This document shows positions 12,530 through 27,881 of a stretch of 64,000 bases of DNA, piece by piece (within the stretch, counting starts at the first letter, position 1; each line of letters opens with the position of its first letter). The stretch comes from Beta vulgaris subsp. vulgaris (taxonomy: Eukaryota > Streptophyta > Magnoliopsida > Caryophyllales > Amaranthaceae), in contig NC_079210.1 in the NCBI RefSeq assembly GCF_026745355.1, forward strand, positions 24,330,798 to 24,394,797, in the 5' to 3' direction. The translations under genes and the position numbers were made by a program. The notes under the pieces are model-generated. The model did no database searches. It saw only the letters and a list, made by a program, of their open reading frames with translations, and was not told the origin of the DNA.

Positions 12530-14690
12530 GCTTAGTGATTTTTTGACCTTGGAACTTGGTCAAGAACAAATCGTTTCAAGGGCTCAATATCATCCTTGAT
12601 CAGACGCATATATTTGCTCATAGATGCTTCTTTACATTCAAAGTCTCCATTGACTTGACTGATGACTATAAGAGAGTCCGATTTAGCCTCAATCTCTAGA
12701 GCTCCAGCCTCTTTGCACATTTTTATCCCAGCCAGAAACGCTTCATACTACGCTTCATTATTGGACGCTTGAAATGGAAACCTTAGTGCATACTCAAACT
12801 TATCTCCCTCTAGAGACTAACATATTATTCCTGCTCCACACCCATTGATGGTAGACGATTCATCCACCATGAGCGTCCAGTGCTTCCTTCCTTCAGCTGG
12901 ATCTATTATAGGTTCTACAGTTAGCCGAGTAAGCTCAACTATAAAATCTGCCAAAGCCTGCCCCTTGATCGCCTTTCTAGTTTCAAAAGTTAGTTCAAAC
13001 ATGTTCAACTCTACCGCCCATTTGAGCATTCGTCCTGAGGCTTCCATCTTTTATAAAACTTGCTTCAGAGGTTGGTCAGTATAGACTAGTATACTGTGGG
13101 CCAAAAAGTACGGCCTCAATTTCCTGCTGGCCATAACAAGTGCCAACCTGAACTTCTCTACCAGAGGATACCTACACTCCGCGCCTTTGAGCACATGATG
13201 CACAAAGTACTTTGAAACTTGTATGGATTCTCTTTTAGCCAACAAAACACCACTTACAGCTTGAGGTGACACGGCCAAGTATAGAAACAATTTTTCCCTC
13301 TCGGCTGGGCTGACCAAATGAGGCCATTGACGGAGGTGATCATTTACTTGCTGAAGCGTTTGTTTAGCTCCTTCTGTCCACTCAAACTTGGCTTTATCAC
13401 CTGACATGGAGAAAAATCGTCCAAGGGATGCTAAGCACCCGGTCAGACGTTGTACTTCCTTAATCTTGGACGGAGATGTCATATTCAAAATCGTCTGGAT
13501 CTTCTCAGTATTAGCTTTTATTCTCCTTTGATTGACCAAGAATATTAAAAATTTCCCTGCTACCACCCCACTGACACATATCTTGGGATTTAATTTCAAT
13601 TTGAATTTTCGGAAGGTTTCAAACGTTTCTCTCAGGTCGCCAATATGACCTTGCTCCTGCCGGCTTTTTACTATCATATGATTGATATATGCTTCCATAT
13701 TTCTTCCCAGCTACGGCTCAAAAACTGTGTTGATTAGCCGCTGAAAGGTGGGTGGTGCATTCCGAAGACGGAAAGGCATCCTCAGCTAGCCATAAAGCAC
13801 TTTCTCTGTGGTAAATGATGTTTTGTCCTGATACTCTGACCACATGAGGATTTTGTGGAACCTATAATAGGCATCCATGAAAGTCAGCAATGCATGGCCA
13901 GCCGTGGAGTCTACTAGTCGGTCTTCTTCTGACGAACCGGCTTCAAACTTAGATCTATATTCAGCTTGTGAACTGCTACTTCAGGAATAAATCTCGACAT
14001 TTCTTCAATATTGTAGGCAAACACATCCTCAAACTCCTTTACCAACCTTACTAGCTTAACCTTCAAGCTGGGGGCAAGAGCAGACCCAATCTTCAATGTC
14101 CTTTCTGGACGAGAATTGTCTAAACATATGTGCTCTGGTACCTCTACAAGCTCTGGAAGCTCAAGTGCGGCGCCCATGATGGTCACCACTTCTTCTGACA
14201 ATGGTGTTTCATCTTTGACGGCGGGCATGTATTTTCTCTTCTTGCCTGGTAAGAGGCTGGAGGGTCTGCTTGGAAAAGCAACCTGCGTCTGAGGGCTTTC
14301 AACTACCGACGACCTTAGAGCGTCCACTTGACTTTTTACAAACTCGACCGATTTTCTCTCACCAGTTATCGTTGCCTGATCTGGCTTCTCTGTTTTCCAT
14401 GATGAGGGTCTCAAAGTTGTGAGGTAGCATTCTTTGGCCGCTTGATGGTCTCAATATAAAGATCCAATTTTGCTACCATCGCATTCAAACTTCATGAGCA
14501 TGAGATGGGTGACTATTACAGCCTTAATATGATTCAACGTTGGTCGTTCAAGTATGACATTATAGGCAATCAAGTCTTTGACGACTAAGAATTTAACAAA
14601 TAATGTCCGAGAAGCCTTCTTTTCTCCAACTCGAACTGGCAATTGTAACTGATCCCATTGGATGGATGACTCCTCCCCCAAACCCGATAA
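12530..14690 (-). pseudogene. Gypsy protease, reverse transcriptase and RNase H region, broken and partly deleted
   Basis: Order on the minus strand: protease C-terminal half with YNVILERPTLN (14681-14451); RT N-terminal block with FEDVFAYNIEEM (14414-13914); RT core fragments (LTFMDAY, LRNAPPTFQRLIN) with stops; then EAYINHMIVKSRQ where active elements have the YVDD catalytic loop; RT thumb and connection (13698-13051); and RNase H with LMVDESS and SDSLIVISQVNG (13047-12532). The block that normally holds the first catalytic Asp region between FEDVFAY and FMDAY is missing, consistent with an internal deletion near 13910. The RT is therefore dead twice over. Confidence 0.8.
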
Positions 14691-15049
14691 TTGAGTGATG
14701 AACTGGGACTAAGTTACTCTTGTCAAACTTTAATCTAGACAAACAAGCAGCACTTATGATGTCCGTGGAACTTCATGTATCAATCAAAATCCTTCTGACT
14801 CTCATATTCGCTATTTTCATCTCCAGCACCAAGGGATTGTCATGGGGGGTTTTAAACTTTCCCCGATCCAACTCGCTGACTACCACTTTAGGGAATGGAT
14901 CAACATCTTCCTGATTGGTGAGCAAAACTTGGCCAAGTTCCCTAAGATAGTTCTTGTGCCCTCTATTGGTCGGCCCACCAGCAATAAATCCTCCTGATAT
15001 TACGAGAACAACATCCTCTTCAGTACTTTTGCTTTCTTTCTTTCTGCTC

Positions 15050-16720
15050 TAATTAACGATCATCTTTCTTCTCAAACTTCCTTCCCCCTTGGGGAAAGTA
15101 TGAATTCATCTTCGCTTTTCGAGCTAAGTCCTCCAAAGCTCTCTTGAGGTGCTTACACTCGTTAGTCTCATGGCCACAATCCTTGTGAAAGTGGCAATAC
15201 TTGTTTCTATCCCTGTTTCTATAGGGAGTCTTCATCTCTATCGAGCCTTAAGCTCATGCTGATCTTTAATCTCCATAAGAATGGAGTACTGGTCTTTGTT
15301 GAAGGCTATGGGTTCTGCCGAAGTTTCATATTCTCTTCTTTTACTTCATCGGGACGAAGTTGTGGTCTCCGTCAGGGCCCATGTCTCAGCTTTTTTAGGA
15401 TTATTTTTCTTTGAATGAGTTGATTCTTCAACCTTTTTAGGATCTAGGTGCTTTGCTTCCACATTAACTTCAGTAGCATGGATGAATGCTTCAACCTCTC
15501 TGAGAGCCTCAGCTAAAGTAGCGATCTTCTTCTTCACAAGATCAAATTTAAAGCTTTCCGACCTCAAACCTCTGATGAAGGCGTCAAATCCACCCCAGCA
15601 TTGAGGTCCTAAATCCGTAAAGCTTCCAAATTGAATCTCTTGATAAAAATTCTCAAATCCTCTTTTGGTCCTTGGATAATCTTACCGAAGTGCATGCTAG
15701 TCTTTTACTCTTGCCGATTTGCCACAAAATGACTGGTGAAGAGGTACCTGAGTTTTTTGAAGTTGTTAACTGAGTTAGGAGGAAGATTATTAAACCATTT
15801 CTAATCCACACCTTTTAGGATGGATGGAAATTTTTTACATCAAGTCGCATCATCCACAGCATGGACATACATTTGGTGCTTATATGCAGATAAGTGATCA
15901 TCTGAATCAGTGGTTCCGTCAAAAGGTTCTATTGGAGGAAGCTTAACCTTTGGGAAGGGGGGCGCCTCCTGATTTTGGTCAAAAACGAGGTCGGCTAGTT
16001 AATCCGGAGAGCTCACGACTGTCCCTTAGTGGGTATGTGCTCCCTACGATATTCCTTTAGCACCGGATTGGAGGAGGTGTTTGCGTGTACAGGTCACCTC
16101 TACACAATAAGTTGTAACATTGTCTTTTCATGCCTTGGATGAATAGCAGAAGGACCCAAACTTCTCCCCTCTAATTTGGATGGCAACCTCAATGGAGGAT
16201 CCCTCAGATATGGGGTGCAACCTGTGGCCAAACATTGTAAGGTTGCAGCCTTTTTCGCCTCCAGATACTCTTGAGCATATGTTTCTATCCGATGCCCATT
16301 CGGATGAGCGTTATTTTTAGTTATGACTACCAGCTTCCAGTCCATCTTCCTTCGCTTTTCGCTAACTTCTGGTTTCCTTTCTGTGCTTGGCCTCTTATAG
16401 AGTTCCTGACGAACAGGCCGACTTCGTCCGGGATGGTCCTCCTGAGAATGTTTCCTAAGAGGGTTGACAAAAACCGGATTTGGGTTAACTTAAAAAAATA
16501 GTATATTACTCTTGATTTGTTCCTGAACGACTGCAATCATCTTAGTCTGAAAATCATTCAGGACAATTTCTAGATGGGCAGCAGCCACTGGACGCTCAAG
16601 GTTTTCCTGAATGACAGGCTCTCGACTTCGTCCAGGAACATTGACAATAGTCAGGCGGAGGCATATCCCTTCCTCGAGGTGGCCTTTCATCATCCACCAT
16701 TTCTTCAACTCGAATATCAA
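15050..16720 (-). pseudogene. Gypsy gag region, broken
   Basis: Minus-strand fragments. The N-terminal gag (16720-16100) includes an ERPVAAAHLEIVLNDFQTKM stretch. A basic/acidic helix-rich part lies at 15567-15346. A nucleic-acid-binding segment YCHFHKDCGHETNEC followed by KHLKRALEDL lies at 15235-15053. The C-X2-H style finger spaced before a GH..C pair is the form seen in Tat-lineage gag proteins. Stops and frameshifts separate the pieces. Gag would package the retrotransposon RNA; this copy cannot. Confidence 0.65.
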
Positions 16721-16773
16721 AACTTCGGTTTCATGCTATATTGGATGAGTGACAGTCAGTCATCGTTGCGTCT

Positions 16774-16790
16774 CCCTACAGACGGCGCCA
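16774..16790 (-). other. Primer-binding-like site of the gypsy element
   Basis: On the minus strand the sequence just inside the right LTR reads TTTGGCGCCGTCTGTAGGG. TGGCGCC-type starts are usual for primer sites in this plant gypsy lineage. It lies about 11 nt from the visible LTR edge, slightly more than usual. The exact tRNA was not determined. Confidence 0.5.
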
Positions 16791-16801
16791 AATTTTACGT
16801 A

Positions 16802-17352
16802 TGAGTAGAAAATATACTACTGTTCCTCAACAGGTTCTTCGATGGAGACTTGTGCAACAATATCCCGGTCAAATAATCCCGAACCTGCAAAAAGGGATCC
16901 ACTCTGGAGGTTTTGGTGGTGGCTCCCCCTCGGAAGCTTAAGTCATGTATTAGGAGTAAAAAGGGAAAGATTAGAGAGATAAAGTAGAGAGATTTTTCAC
17001 AAAGTAATAGTATACACTGCCCTGAAAAAAAGGTGTATTTCTCCTAATTTCAGGGATTTTTTATTGTGTTTGGAGTGATTTTTGTACCTTGAGGTCCCCC
17101 TAATTTAAGGACACTTGATTGGCTAAGCAATGGGAGCATTGCACGTGTCAAGCAATGATTGGGAGGTACACATCATTCAATCATATGCAGATGTTTTTTA
17201 GGGCTATGGGCCTGAGTGTATGCCAGACCAAGGAGATGGGTTTGTACTATCTGATTTTGGGCTTGTACTCTTTTTTGCAAGTAGGAGACACGTGGACGCT
17301 CCAGATGAATCCACGTGTCCCTTGGAGAGTCGTTGACTTCCAGGCTATAACA
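16802..17352 (-). repeat. Right (5') LTR of the gypsy element
   Basis: About 551 bp, TG...CA bounded (TGAGTAGAAAATATAC to GGCTATAACA on the plus strand). It is uninterrupted, unlike the left copy, and shows the ancestral sequence at the CACTA insertion point (gcacgtgtcaagcaatgatt). Confidence 0.7.
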
Positions 17353-17901
17353 GGTCTTGTATAACGATACGCATAAGGAGCAATCTTGAAGATTGAATGG
17401 ACATTTTATGGAAATTCGAAATGTTGAATTATACGTTTGAAGTGTTTGGAGAATATTTTCGTAGTTATAAGTGTATCAAATTCGTAGGAAAAACTATAGT
17501 GGTGTTTGTCAAACAGAGTAGAACACGAGGCTATTTATCAGAAAATAATTCTAAAAATCGCGCAAAGGATTAAAAAGCTCACGTGTATTTGGCGCAGAGA
17601 GCGTGCGTTCCCAGAGCATGCCACTCCGCCAGGCGCAGGCTACATGCCTAGCAGCATAGGAGCTTTGTGTGTTTGTGTGTTTCACTGACTGTCTCAATGT
17701 TGGCCAAGCGAATTCTGGTGCGCTTGACGCATCCGGCTACACGTCGCACCAACTCGGTTCTGGACGGATTTTGTTTGTTATCCGAAATAAAAAGATTATT
17801 TTATATCTTGCAGTAACTAATTTAGTTTGGATCCGATAATTGATTATCTAAACGATAGAATCTGATTCTTCATAATCTCTTTTAATTGAAAAACTTTTTT
17901 A
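17353..17901. other. Intergenic DNA
   Basis: Flank between the gypsy element and the MULE. No gene, RNA or repeat boundary is seen. Confidence 0.4.
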
Positions 17902-17910
17902 TAATATAAT

Positions 17911-19096
17911 CGGTTTTTTCACCAAAAACCCCCGACAAATCAAGAAATTCACCATATACCCTCAATATTTCATAAATGCACCGTATACCCTTGAGTTTCG
18001 AAACTTGTGCACCAGATACCCTTTTCCTAACTGCCGTTAACCTACCGTTAGATTTATTTACGATTTTACCATCATTAAACCCTAATCCTAATTAAACCTA
18101 ACCCTAATCTAACCCTAATCCTACCCCTAAACCCTCCCCCTTATAAACCCTAGCCCTTGGCAGCCCCCACCCTCTCCCCTCCACCCCACGCCAGCCCCTA
18201 CCCCTCCCCCTCCCCCTCCCCCTCCGCCGATGTGTGTGCCGGCCTCCCCCACCCCCACCGCGGCTGCTTTTGTCGGCCTCCCCCACCCCCACCGACGCTG
18301 CGCGTGCCGTTCATCGCCGACCACCCCCTACGCGTCCGTTCATCGCCGAGCACCCCTCACCCTTCCCTTCGAACACCAAACCGCCACCACTCCCCTTCGA
18401 ACACCGGCTCCCCTGCGAGTGTGACGCTAATCAGAACTCAACCACGAACAGAGGAGAGAGAAAGCGAGTGCGACGCGTAGCTCCGGCGAGCAGAAGTGCG
18501 TGGTGCGTGGTGATTTGCGAGCAGGGGGAGGGGCTCCGCGACGAAAACAGAGGGGGGAGTTGCGCGACGAAAATAGAGAGGGGAGAGGTGGGGTTACGGC
18601 GAGGGAGGGGGAGGGGTGGGAGTTGCACGGCGAAAACAGAGAGGGGGGGTGGAGTTGCGGCAGAGGGAGAAGAGAGGGGGGATTGCGGTGAGGAGGGGGA
18701 GAGGGTGGGGTTGCGGCAGAGGAGGGGGGGGCGGAGTTGCGACGGAGGGAGGGGAGGGGTTGGGGGCTGCGGCGGGGGTGGGGGTTGCGGCAGAGGGAGG
18801 GGTGGGGGGACGGTGGAAGGGGAGGGGGCTGGGCTAGGTTGGGCTTAGGGTTGAGGATTAGGGTTTAGATTTTAGGGTTAGTATTTAGATTAGGGTTAGG
18901 GATTAGGTTTAGATTTTAGGGTTAGGAGTTAATTGTGGCAAAATCGTAAATAAAGTTAACGGTGAGTTAACGACAGTTAAAAAAAGGGTATTTGGTGCAC
19001 AAAAATGAAAAGTCAGGGGTATATGGCGAATTGTTGAAACATTGAGGGTATATTGTGAATTTCTTAATTTGTCGGGGGTATTTGGTGAAATAACCG
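17911..19096. mobile_element. Mutator-like (MULE) element, non-autonomous, GC-rich core
   Basis: Long terminal inverted repeats begin CGGTTTTTTCACCAAAAACC on the left and CGGTTATTTCACCAAATACC on the inverted right end, and extend for about 200-250 bp. A perfect 9-bp direct duplication taatataat flanks it (17902-17910 and 19097-19105), the signature of Mutator transposition. The inner part of each arm holds many CCCTAA-like words, in opposite orientations. The core (18160-18840) is extremely C-rich on the left and G-rich on the right, with 40-50 bp degenerate repeats containing gagttgcg and gaaaacagagag. Open frames in the core are low complexity and not credible proteins. Confidence 0.85.
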
Positions 19097-19105
19097 TAAT
19101 ATAAT

Positions 19106-21689
19106 TAGTTATAATGAATAATTAATTTGGCTTTTCGAAATGGAATTCAAAAATACAATTAATTGTCATTAATAATGTATTAGGCTTTTTAAAAATGAAC
19201 TTGGAATACATAAGATAGACTTTAAGTTCTTAACACGACTTTGGGCTTAGCTTGTTAGACTGCCTTATCTTTGGACCAGACCAATTAGGACTACGGTATG
19301 TTTCATCATTGAGTATTCAATTGGGAAAACATAATTATGTGTCTACCCTTCTAAATATAATTTGTACAAAGAGGTATAAGTTGTCATGTTTTGATAAGTT
19401 GACTTTATATTTATTTTCTCCTTCTTGTTCCGTATATCTCTCTCTTGTTCCAGTTCTATTTTGTTTTAACAATATGCTTTCCCATACCCTTTCACAACTC
19501 AGCCATAGCATCTGAAAATATGACATTTTCTACTCAATATCTATATTCAACTACAAAATTTCAAAATAAATCACACTAGTTTTTTTTTTACAATTTTATG
19601 TCCCATAAAAAATAAGGATTGAATCTAAGAATGGGGAAGAATCACGCCAAAAAAAAAGGGAAAAGGAGGAACTTGGGGTAAAAAAGAAATTCAAGTGCTA
19701 GGTATGTGCGGGTCAAAGCCATAACACAAAGCCAGTTCTACTGGTACCTTTTTGTCGAAAAAAAAATATAATACAATTTTGTGCCTCATTTTTTTTTTTA
19801 TTGGGGAGTTTCTCACAAAAATTACGTTTTATAAAGAAGTTTCCTATAAATTTTCCAAATATTTGTTACCATTTGTAATGACATTGTTTATTATTATGAG
19901 TGGAACATTTATTATGCTCAAAAAGTTTTTAGGTGAGGTAATTACTCCATCATTTTCATAAACAACAACTTATTATTTATTTAAGCATAGTTATTAAATT
20001 TTGACTTAGGTTTATAATTTATACATATTAGTATATTACAAATAAAAGTAAATGGACTTTTGATTTTAAATAATTTTCTCACCTGCTAATGCAACACTTT
20101 GACAATAATATTTTTCATTATGCATCAAAAATTAAAAAAAAAAATTCATATGAACATTTGTATGGAGAACAATCTAACAATATCTCACATACATATATTT
20201 TCTTTTTATGCAGATATCTACAAGGGCAAGTCGTTTCAATCATTTCCCCAGAAGAATTTGTGTTATTGTATATGAAAAAAATTAAAGATGTATTCCAAGT
20301 GTTAATAATCTAAGTGTGGGCCAAAATTGTCCTCCCTCAAGTGGATAAGCTTACCTCTCGGTTCAACTAAGAAATTTACAAATTATGGCAAATGGCACGG
20401 GACAAAATATTGCTTTCAACTTCTGCTCAAAGAATCGAGATTGTACTAACTGTGCGAGACCATGATGGTCATTAATAGGGACACACTTTTAGTATCTTTT
20501 GTAGATTGGATGTAAATTATAATCACTCACCTCAACACCTACATTCTTTTTAAGTGGAATTTTAAGAAGTAGATACAGTAAAAACATGTATTTTATTTTT
20601 TTAAGATTGATGTGGGATGCTTATTGGGGGAATCGAGCCCAAATAGTATTAGGGTCGTTTCGAGCTCGTTGAAGAATATGAAGGCTCGATTGGAGCTCGT
20701 GGCTCATCGGGCCTATTTTTACTATGCTCGACTCGGCTCAAAGTGACTAACTAAAGGCTTTGGCTCGACTTGTGAGAAGCTCGAGGCTCGACCCATTATC
20801 ATTCAATCCAAAAACTCAACCCAAAGTATATATATTTCCTTACACGTCTATAAAGTCCAAACTTAGCCTTAATATATTGACTTGTTCATATGCTAAGTCC
20901 AAACTTAGGCCCAACTAATGAACAAGGCCCAAGCTTTGATAGAATGCACACTAGAGCAAGTTTGTTTTCATTATATAGATGTTACTACCTTGTTCCCTAT
21001 CTCTATAGTACTATAAGGAAATAGGGGAGCAACGGTGTCCCCATTTGAAATCACATTTTTACCCTTGTTAAATAAATTATATTTTAAGAAAAAAAACTTT
21101 AAACAACACTCCTAAACAACTCAAAGTCATCAAAATCAATGCATATCAACAAAAAATTGACAAAATTATTTTATAAAAGGAAATTCCCAAACAATTCAAA
21201 GTCATCACGATCAACATAAAATTGACAAAATAATTTAACATAAGGAAATTTACCATAAATTTAAAATGACACATACATATGATTATACATTGATTAGAAA
21301 AGTCCATAAACAAAATTAGAAGTGTGTTATTGAAATACTTTATCAACAATAATGTAATATGTAATTCATGATGATTGATAATGTATTTAGAAACTTATAT
21401 TTTTTTATCAACATTATCGAACCATAAAATAGTTTCAACTCAAACTTTACATTAAAAACAACAAAAGGTTAGTGATATATAATTTCTAATTGCTTTATGC
21501 ATTATACGTGCCTCATTGATTTCAAATTATTTAGTCATAAAATAGCACAATCAAGAAGAAAAGTTATTCAAAAACTATAGAAAATTGACATGGAAAGAAA
21601 AAATTCAAAGGGGTTACTACGAAAAAATAACCAGCAAAGAAAATAATTAAAGCACGCATCGCGTGCATAAATTTCTATTCTATTAGCCG
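19106..21689. other. Intergenic AT-rich DNA
   Basis: At 20620-20830 gctcga/cgagctc words recur in both orientations, possibly a decayed hAT-type MITE, but I could not set borders. The rest is AT-rich without gene-like structure. Confidence 0.4.
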
Positions 21690-23640
21690 ATGTGGATTCA
21701 AAAGTGTTTACTCAAGATACGCAATTTCAGATTCCTTTCATGCATATACTTCATTCCATCCTTGTTGTTATTGCTCATGCGTCATCCCCCTCGTTCTACG
21801 GCCCACGCCCACGACCCCTTTGACCCGCAGCCCCATACTCCTCTCCCAGCTGCGTCGACATTTAGGCCTCCTTCCCCTGTCTCCTCTACCGGCCCGCTTA
21901 TACATCAAATCTCACCAGTCCCTCTTTCCACTGATTTGGGCCATGACTCACCCTCTATGCTGCCCCTACATTCAGCCCAGTACTCTCATACACGCCTCCT
22001 CCCCTGTGAGGCGTGTGACCCATTATACCCACCAAACCATCCCCACCACCGCCCTCACAGCCCATTACTCGCAGCCAACATGGTATTTTGAAACCCAATC
22101 CCAAATATGGCTTAACCATTACCCCCCAGTGCAACTCCACTTAAATCACTCTTTCCCAAATCTAACAAATTAGCCTTGACTGATCCAAATTGGAATGCGG
22201 CGATGCAAGATGAATATAGTGCTTTAATTAAAACAGACACATGGGATTTAGTTCCTAGGCCTCCGGGGGTGAATATTGTTAATTGCATGTGGCTTTTTCG
22301 TCATAAATATAAGTCTAATGGTGCCCTTGAAAGGCATAAAGCTCGTCTTGTTTGTGATGGCAGGTCTCAAGAGGTTGGTATTGATTGTGATGAAACATTT
22401 AGTCCTGTTGTCAAGCCACAAACCATTCGCACCGTTCTCAGTCTTGCTATGGCTCGTAAATGGTATATTCATGAGCTTGATGTCAAAAATGCTTTTCTTC
22501 ATGGTGCTTTGACAGAAACTGTATATATGCATCAACCCCCAAGTTTGTGGATCGTACAACACCCAGTCATGTTTGTCGCCTCAAGAAGGCGTTATATGGC
22601 CTCAAACAATCCCCTCGGGCATGGTACCAACGGCTTGCCAATTATCTTCTACATTTGGGGTTTGTTATCACTAAGAGTGACTCATCTCTGTTCACTTTCC
22701 GTTAGGGTACTGCTACGGCTTATCTACTTCTGTATGTTGATGATATTATTTTAGCTACCTCTTCTGCTAGTTTGCGTGAACGCATCATCACTCAGTTAAA
22801 AATTAAGTTCCCTATGTCTTATTTGGGACCTCTTAGTTACTTTTTGGGTATTGATGTTACGAGGACTCTATCTTACATGCTTCTCTCCCAGCAGAAGTAT
22901 GGCCAAGAAATTCTAGAGCGGGCAGGCATGAGTCAGTGTAAACCTGCAGCCACTCTTGTTGACACTAAGTCCAAACTTAGTGCTGACTCTGGTCCTCAAT
23001 TTTCGAACCCCAACAAATACCGCAGTTTGGCAGGTGCTCTTCAGTACCTTACTTTTACTCGTCCTGATATAGCTTATGCGGTCCAGCAGGTATGTCTTTT
23101 TATACATGACCCTCGGGAACCTCATTATGATGCATTAAAACGCATCCTGCGTTATATTCAAGGCACTATTGATCATGGGTTACATTTATATCCATCTACT
23201 TCTCTACGCTTAATTACTTATACTGATGTTGATTGGGGAGGGTGTCCAGACACTCGTTGCTCAACCTCGGGATATTGCTGTTTTTTAGGGGATAACCTTA
23301 TTTCTTAGTCCTCCAAGCGTCAGGCAGCGTTATCTATATCTAGTGCAGAAGCAGAGTATCGAGGCGTCGCTAATGTTGTTGCTGAGTCATGTTGGCTTCG
23401 AAACCTACTTTATCTAACAAACAAGTTGGTTAATCATGGGCTGATGAACCTCATGCAGAGGCTCATCCACTCTGGGCTATGCCTCATTCATTGTAGGCTG
23501 AGCAGGATGAATACTACCCTTAATGAATGTCATAATATTAGGTTGGTCGATCTCATGTTTTACACAAGGATAAATGGACCTCTCCCTAATCACTATAACA
23601 CCCATCTTAAGAACCTTTTTGTCATTTTACACCCTCCATA
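21690..23640 (+). pseudogene. Ty1-copia pol relic (RT and RNase H)
   Basis: After a Pro/His/Ser-rich linker, the RT begins near 22176 with [20 protein letters not shown] and WDLVP, passing HKARLV and the conserved DVKNAFLHG block. A frameshift near 22535 moves [18 protein letters not shown] to another frame. A stop follows FTFR. The catalytic YVDDIIL lies at about 22731-22751, then KFPMSYLGPLSYFLGID and RPDIAYAVQQV. RNase H has SISSAEAEYRG after a stop at 23307. Gag, protease and integrase are absent, and no LTR pair was found, so this is an internal fragment. It would have served reverse transcription of the element RNA. Confidence 0.85.
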
Positions 23641-25359
23641 GACTCATCCAATGTTTCTCCTCGTATTAAGTAGAATATGTGTTTAATACCCTATAGACTC
23701 ACATTTTTCACCATTTCCACTAGATACCACCAACATACTCATAAGGATCAACTATAAATGTCCTCCCTTCTCCACCTACATACTCTAAATACCTCTCTTA
23801 TGTATGCCTTTTAACTAACCTTCCATGCTAAAGCCTCAAGCACACTAAACCATTTGTTCCCTGAACAGCCTATTCAAAGAAAAATCAATACAAACATTCC
23901 CATTACACAACAAATAACACACAACTAATTTACTGTAAACACTAATAAAACACGAGAAATGACCAGCAATCCAGATTTTTTTAATGAAACAACAATTTTA
24001 TACAACAATTTAACTTTAAACATATAAATTATAACGAATTTATAGTAAGCACAAATAAAAAGGAACAAACATACACAACTGATTTATTGCCCAAAGATAG
24101 AAGCTTTCATTCATATTCCAAAAACTTAGAAACGTCACAATTCCAAATGGTTGGAGCAAAATTACTGAAGCACGCACGCAAATGACTAAAGGGAGCTTGT
24201 AGCTCCCGCTATGGAGTTCTAGTTATTGAGGAGATGAAGGGTTGCAGAAACTTCAGACATAGCTTTGGAAACAAAGAGGGTTTAATTCGTTTTTTATAGA
24301 GGCAAAAGGCATAGCAGTTAATGTGAAAAAAGGGGGGAAAGGGAAATGAGAGGGGTTAATTCAATTTTTAACTGGCTTAGCATGTCACAAGTCTACTAAG
24401 ACCACGTGTGTAAAAGAAGGGTCATCAATCATCCTACTCAAGATTAATCAAAAATTGGGATTGTTAAAATTGTCTTTTTAAGTTTTTCCTATTCAATTTC
24501 GCATACATCCTTTGTTCTTTTTAGTTGTTTTGCATTTGTTGTACTTCATTAAAATAACTTAATCAAGTAAAACATTGTTAAATTCGTCTAAATATATACT
24601 CTCTAAATATCAAACTTTTATTAATTTTTTACATGTACAATAAGAAATATTAAATATCTAAGTTGTATATTGCCAAACACGTGAAGGATAAATGAAAAAA
24701 CAACAAAAATCAAGAGTATATTTTTAATTGTGAATAGAACGTGGTTAATGAACCTCCAACAGAAAAGGCAATCATTTGGAGAAGATAACAGGATTCCTAG
24801 AGACGAGAATTGGGTGATTAAACACACTAACTTGGAGATTTGACCACATAGCTGCCGTGTATCGCATGATAGTAGGGCCTTACGTTTCTGAAAAAGATTA
24901 GCAGAACCTAGTGCCCCATTCCTTCAAAACAATGTATCCCAAACTATACGAAAACATTCTATGTCACATTTTTTGCTTCTTTCCTCGATGTATTCTAAAA
25001 CGGACTGCAGATAAAATCTTCACCTCTGAGGAACTTTAAACAATGACGGGACCAAAAACAGAGCTGCAGCCTCTGAAGACCAGACTCGCGGCATAGAGAT
25101 ATGGCAAGAATCGAATTGAATTCACAAAATACAAATTCTACAGCAATCAGAATATAACCAGTCAAAAATTTCATGAAAATTTTGATAGAAGTTTTAGAAC
25201 ATTCTCACTGCAGCAGTCACACAATCTTTCACTAGTCACTATCACTAATTAGAGTAAACGAGTAACAAAAACAAAGAAAATCAAGAACGATTGCAAAGGA
25301 AGAAGCGCCAAAAACAGAACTCCAACCATGTATACAGCATTTTCAATAACACCAATTCC
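23641..25359. other. Intergenic DNA downstream of eS24
   Basis: AT-rich with no gene-like frame. 25200-25359 is probably the 3' untranslated region of the minus-strand eS24 gene. A short segment near 24170-24350 looks like leader DNA but has no supported coding sequence. Confidence 0.35.
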
Positions 25360-27755
<2,396 letters not shown>

Positions 27756-27881
27756 TGTTGCTATGAGGTTTGTGCACGAATTACGAAGTGCTGTTGCTGG
27801 CTTGCTGCGGCTGCGGCTTCTGCTACAAACTCAAAGGGTTCACGACGAGGAGAGAGAAGGAAACGAGGGATGCAAGTTAGC

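Larger units (their letters stand above)
3452..17352 (-). mobile_element. Degenerate Ty3-gypsy retrotransposon, Tat/Retand-like, minus orientation
   Basis: Two related LTRs bound the element: left 3452-3808 resuming at 5531, and right 16802-17352. Both start TGA(C/G)TAG on the plus strand; the right one ends in CA at 17352. Between them, on the minus strand, lie in order a primer-binding-like site, gag, protease, RT, RNase H and integrase. On the plus strand near the 3' LTR there is a further open region, the antisense extra ORF typical of Tat-lineage elements. Removing the two nested CACTA insertions leaves about 10.6 kb. The flanking 5-mers (gtgct at 3447-3451, ggtct at 17353-17357) match only partly, so the target duplication is decayed or the right border is slightly off. 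Many stops and frameshifts make it inactive. Confidence 0.8.

Noticed and set aside
17119..17364. 81-codon frame resembling the frame at 5504-5776
   Set aside because: The similarity is due to both lying in the two LTR copies of the gypsy element; it is not evidence of a duplicated gene.
18104..18848. Pro/Arg/Gly-rich open frames up to 204 codons
   Set aside because: Low-complexity products of the C-rich and G-rich repeats in the MULE core, open on both strands with no domain-like sequence.
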